Shown here piece by piece: positions 61,777 through 64,000 of a stretch of 64,000 nt of DNA. Source of the DNA: Alphaproteobacteria bacterium (GTDB lineage: Bacteria > Pseudomonadota > Alphaproteobacteria > UBA2136 > UBA6156); the NCBI GenBank assembly GCA_027485835.1, contig JAIXQG010000002.1:944681-1008680 (forward strand), in the 5' to 3' direction. How positions within the stretch are numbered: position 1 is the stretch's first letter; each line of letters opens with the position of its first letter. The notes beneath the pieces were generated by a model that saw only the letters and a list, made by a program, of their open reading frames with translations, was not told where the DNA came from and ran no database searches. A program made the position numbers and the translations under genes.

Positions 61777-62934
61777 TAAGATGCGGTTTTTGAGGAGTAG
61801 TTTTTTAGAGGGCTTAGTGACGAACAAAATGAGTGTGGCGCATACGGCGGAAGCGAGGGAGCCGAGGAGGATGCCGAGTCGGGTTTCGTTTTGAAGCTCG
61901 GTGCTGGTAAACGACAAGTTGCCGATGAAGAGCGACATGGTGAAGCCGATGCCACAGAGGGCGGCGACGGCGAGGACTTGGCCGGTACGTGCGGCCTCGG
62001 GCTTTTTGGCACCCAGAAGTTTGATGGCCAAGTAGTAGCAGGCGCCGATACCGATTTGCTTGCCGATAAACAGACCCCAGAAAATACCTGCAGTAACCGG
62101 ATGGCTAAGATCGGAAAGGCTAAGACCAGATAGGTTGAGCCCTGCATTGAAGAAGCCGAAGACGGGTAGAATGAAGAAGGCGACGTAGGGGTGGAGGGCG
62201 TGCTCCAGCGTGAGGAGCGGGTTGTGGCCTTCGTCGGTTTGCATCGGGATGGTGAGGGCAAGTACAACCCCTGCCAGAGTGGCGTGGAGGCCGGATTGGT
62301 AGACGCAATACCAGAGCAGCAGGCCGATGGTTAGGTAGGGCCAAAGCTGGCGGACATTGCCGCGGTTGAGAAGGATAAGTGCTCCGGTGAGCACTGCTGC
62401 TGACAGCAGGTAGTTGGCGGCGACGTGGGGTGTGTAGAAGAGCGCGATGATGAGGATGGCGCCGAGGTCATCCAGCACCGCCAGAGCGGTGAGAAAGACT
62501 TTGAGAGAGACGGGGATGCGCTTGCCGAAAAGCGCGAGAATGCCGAGGGCGAAGGCGATATCGGTTGCGCTGGGGATGGCCCAGCCGGAGATGGTTTGCG
62601 GGGAATTCCAGTTAAACCACGCATAGATGAGGGCGGGCACGGCCATGCCGCCGATGGCACAAACGCCAGGCAGGATACGCTGCGGCCAGGTGGCGAGGTT
62701 GCCGCCGAGGACTTCGCGTTTGATCTCCAGCCCTACCAGCAAGAAGAAGACGGCCATGAGAGCGTCGTTCACCCAATGTTGCAGACTGAGGCCTGCAAGG
62801 TAGCTGTGTTGCAGGGCGAAGTAGTGGGGGGCTAAAAGCGAATTGGCAGCGATAAGAGCGGCGACGGTTGCCGCCATGAGAGTGAGGCCGCCGGAGGTTT
62901 CGGTAGTGAAGAAGAGTCGGAACGCGCTTTGCAT
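61774..62934 (-). CDS. nhaA: Na+/H+ antiporter NhaA
   Basis: NhaA exports Na+ (or Li+) in exchange for two H+ across the inner membrane. The 386-residue protein has eleven to twelve helices, the start RLFFTTETSGGLTLM, SATDIAFALG with an ion-site Asp (125), and LTALAVLDDLGAI with the Asp pair 155-156 that binds cation and proton. It matches the E. coli length (388). It stands alone between a terminator and an 86-base gap to a surface-protein gene. Confidence 0.96.
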   Translation of the reverse strand: MQSAFRLFFTTETSGGLTLMAATVAALIAANSLLAPHYFALQHSYLAGLSLQHWVNDALMAVFFLLVGLEIKREVLGGNLATWPQRILPGVCAIGGMAVPALIYAWFNWNSPQTISGWAIPSATDIAFALGILALFGKRIPVSLKVFLTALAVLDDLGAILIIALFYTPHVAANYLLSAAVLTGALILLNRGNVRQLWPYLTIGLLLWYCVYQSGLHATLAGVVLALTIPMQTDEGHNPLLTLEHALHPYVAFFILPVFGFFNAGLNLSGLSLSDLSHPVTAGIFWGLFIGKQIGIGACYYLAIKLLGAKKPEAARTGQVLAVAALCGIGFTMSLFIGNLSFTSTELQNETRLGILLGSLASAVCATLILFVTKPSKKLLLKNRIL

Positions 62935-63020
62935 GTCGGTATTAAAGCATAGGTTGGCGCGTGTGTGAGCAAAAGGGGTTCGGTTTGCAAAGGGGGTGGG
63001 GCCGATGGGCCACGGTTAGA

Positions 63021-64000
63021 CTATGGGGCGGTGAAGAGGGCGGCGCCTTCGATACCAACCGGACCCGTGGGGTTGATGCTGTAGAGCGCACCTGCGGTGG
63101 CCATGCCGTTACCGAAGCCTGCGACGTTGACCGTGCCGGTGCAGCTACCTGTGGGGCAGGCGGTAGCGCCTGTGGGGGCGGTGACGGTGAGGTCTCCGGG
63201 GCTGGTGAAGGCGGCGGTGTTGAAGGGGACGGCGGTATGTGCGGTTGAGAGTTGATAGGTGGTGGGTGCGGATTCTGGCGCAGTGGCGGGCATGGTGACT
63301 TCGCCTTCAAACTGATAGGTGCCGACAGTGCCGCTGAAGCCACGCCCGAAGGTGATGGCAAGGTTGCCGGTAAAGGTGGCGCCGTCGCTGGCGGTGCCGT
63401 CGGTGTAGGTCGGTTGGGTGGCGGCGGCGAGGGTGTAGGTGAGGGTGCCAGTGAGGGTGGGGGCGATGCCTTTTTCTCCCCAGACCATGTGCAGTGAGTG
63501 CGGGGTAGTGAGCGGGCCGTCTTCGGTTTCTGTTACGTGGCTGTTGGGGAGCTCGGTGACGGTGTTGCCCTTGACGGACATCTGGCTGCCGCCGACCCAG
63601 CGGGCGATACCGGCGACGGCGTTATGAGACGACCATTCCGCCAGTTGCGACGTGCCACGCAGCAGGCGCGTTGTGACGTTGTGGCGGCTGGTGAGAATGG
63701 TGTTGGGGGCGAAGCTGTTATCGCTGAAACTATCCAGCACCAGTTTAGTTTGAAGGGCGCCGGGGGTGAGGCCTTCCGACATGTTGCGTGAGAAGCCGAT
63801 AGCCGCGTTGGTGAGTGTGATGTTGCTGTCGAGCAGCACCGGTGCGGCGGGGGTTTGCGGTTCAGGCTCGGGTTCCGGTTGCGGAGTAGGCTCGGGCTCC
63901 GGTTGAGGCTGGGGGTCTGGTTGAGGCTCCGGTTGGGGAGGCGTGGGGCCGGTGGGGGTTTCCGGTTCCGGCGCGGGCGTGGGGTCGGTGGGGGTTTGGG
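63021..64000 (-). CDS. C-terminal part of a large surface protein with a Pro/Glu/Gln repeat linker (5' partial)
   Basis: The minus-strand frame stays open from the stop at 63021 to the window end. The N-terminal visible part (64000 to about 63840) is a PEPEPQP-type linker of about 53 residues, as found in wall- or membrane-anchored proteins. The C-terminal 270 residues are beta-rich, with HSLHMVWGEKGIA, GTLTYTLAAATQPTYTDGTA, and GTVNVAGFGNGMATAGALY, as in the C-terminal domain of FecR-domain and transferrin-binding-like surface proteins. No signal or anchor is visible because the start lies outside. Function is unknown. Confidence 0.6.
   Translation of the reverse strand, partial: QTPTDPTPAPEPETPTGPTPPQPEPQPDPQPQPEPEPTPQPEPEPEPQTPAAPVLLDSNITLTNAAIGFSRNMSEGLTPGALQTKLVLDSFSDNSFAPNTILTSRHNVTTRLLRGTSQLAEWSSHNAVAGIARWVGGSQMSVKGNTVTELPNSHVTETEDGPLTTPHSLHMVWGEKGIAPTLTGTLTYTLAAATQPTYTDGTASDGATFTGNLAITFGRGFSGTVGTYQFEGEVTMPATAPESAPTTYQLSTAHTAVPFNTAAFTSPGDLTVTAPTGATACPTGSCTGTVNVAGFGNGMATAGALYSINPTGPVGIEGAALFTAP

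Overview
The window is a gene-dense, moderately G+C-rich bacterial chromosome segment that reads as an alphaproteobacterium. I base this on gene order: an HtrA/Do-type protease followed by rarA and rluC, a cyclophilin-type gene followed by queA and tgt, lgt-midA-pgeF, lolC-lolD close to dnaE, and a typical rpoH. The Tam, Bam-associated, Mla and Lol genes show a Gram-negative double envelope. I cannot name the genus; a deep-branching free-living or epibiotic lineage (Rhodospirillales- or Micavibrio-like) is a guess.

Layout. 1-6.4 kb: end of an HtrA protease, rarA, an alpha/beta hydrolase, rluC and a large AsmA-like protein. 6.4-10.2 kb, minus strand: an MliC-like lipoprotein, an orphan gene, a stand-alone nucleotidyltransferase and acs. 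10.4-22 kb: tamA-tamB, a sensorless chemoreceptor, then yfgM-bamB-der interrupted by an SRPBCC gene and a divergent hxlR/azoR pair. 22-25.7 kb, minus strand: cvpA and the mlaE-mlaF-mlaD lipid transporter, whose MlaD has a long beta-rich C-terminal extension. 25.7-31 kb: YmdB-type phosphodiesterase, HD and Nudix hydrolases, yebC, HAD hydrolase and an FAD oxidoreductase. 31.0-31.5 kb: no gene, but an extended set of helices ending in a strong terminator, read as an unassigned structured RNA downstream of rpsB. 31.5-36 kb: rpsB, SPFH protein, mnmA and small orphan genes. 36-47 kb: lolC-lolD, three orphan genes, dnaE, ogt, cyclophilin-like lipoprotein, queA, tgt. 47-50 kb: mscS, two divergent tRNA-Lys genes and a three-gene phage-like cassette. 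50-56.4 kb: rpoH, yceI, two DUF1636 genes flanking a membrane-anchored protein, then lgt-midA-pgeF. 56.5-64 kb: tRNA-Ile, msrB, tag, a hotdog thioesterase, a PIF1-like helicase with two SANT/Myb-like repeats, a Gly/Thr-rich secreted protein, nhaA, and the C-terminal part of a surface protein with a Pro-rich linker that leaves the window.

Functionally the region is dominated by envelope construction (AsmA, TamA/TamB, BamB/YfgM, MlaDEF, LolCD, Lgt) and by translation and tRNA maturation (RluC, Der, RpsB, MnmA, QueA, Tgt, three tRNAs). Strong intrinsic hairpin terminators, many of them shared by convergent genes, punctuate the map. I saw no insertion sequence, CRISPR array, rRNA gene or complete prophage.
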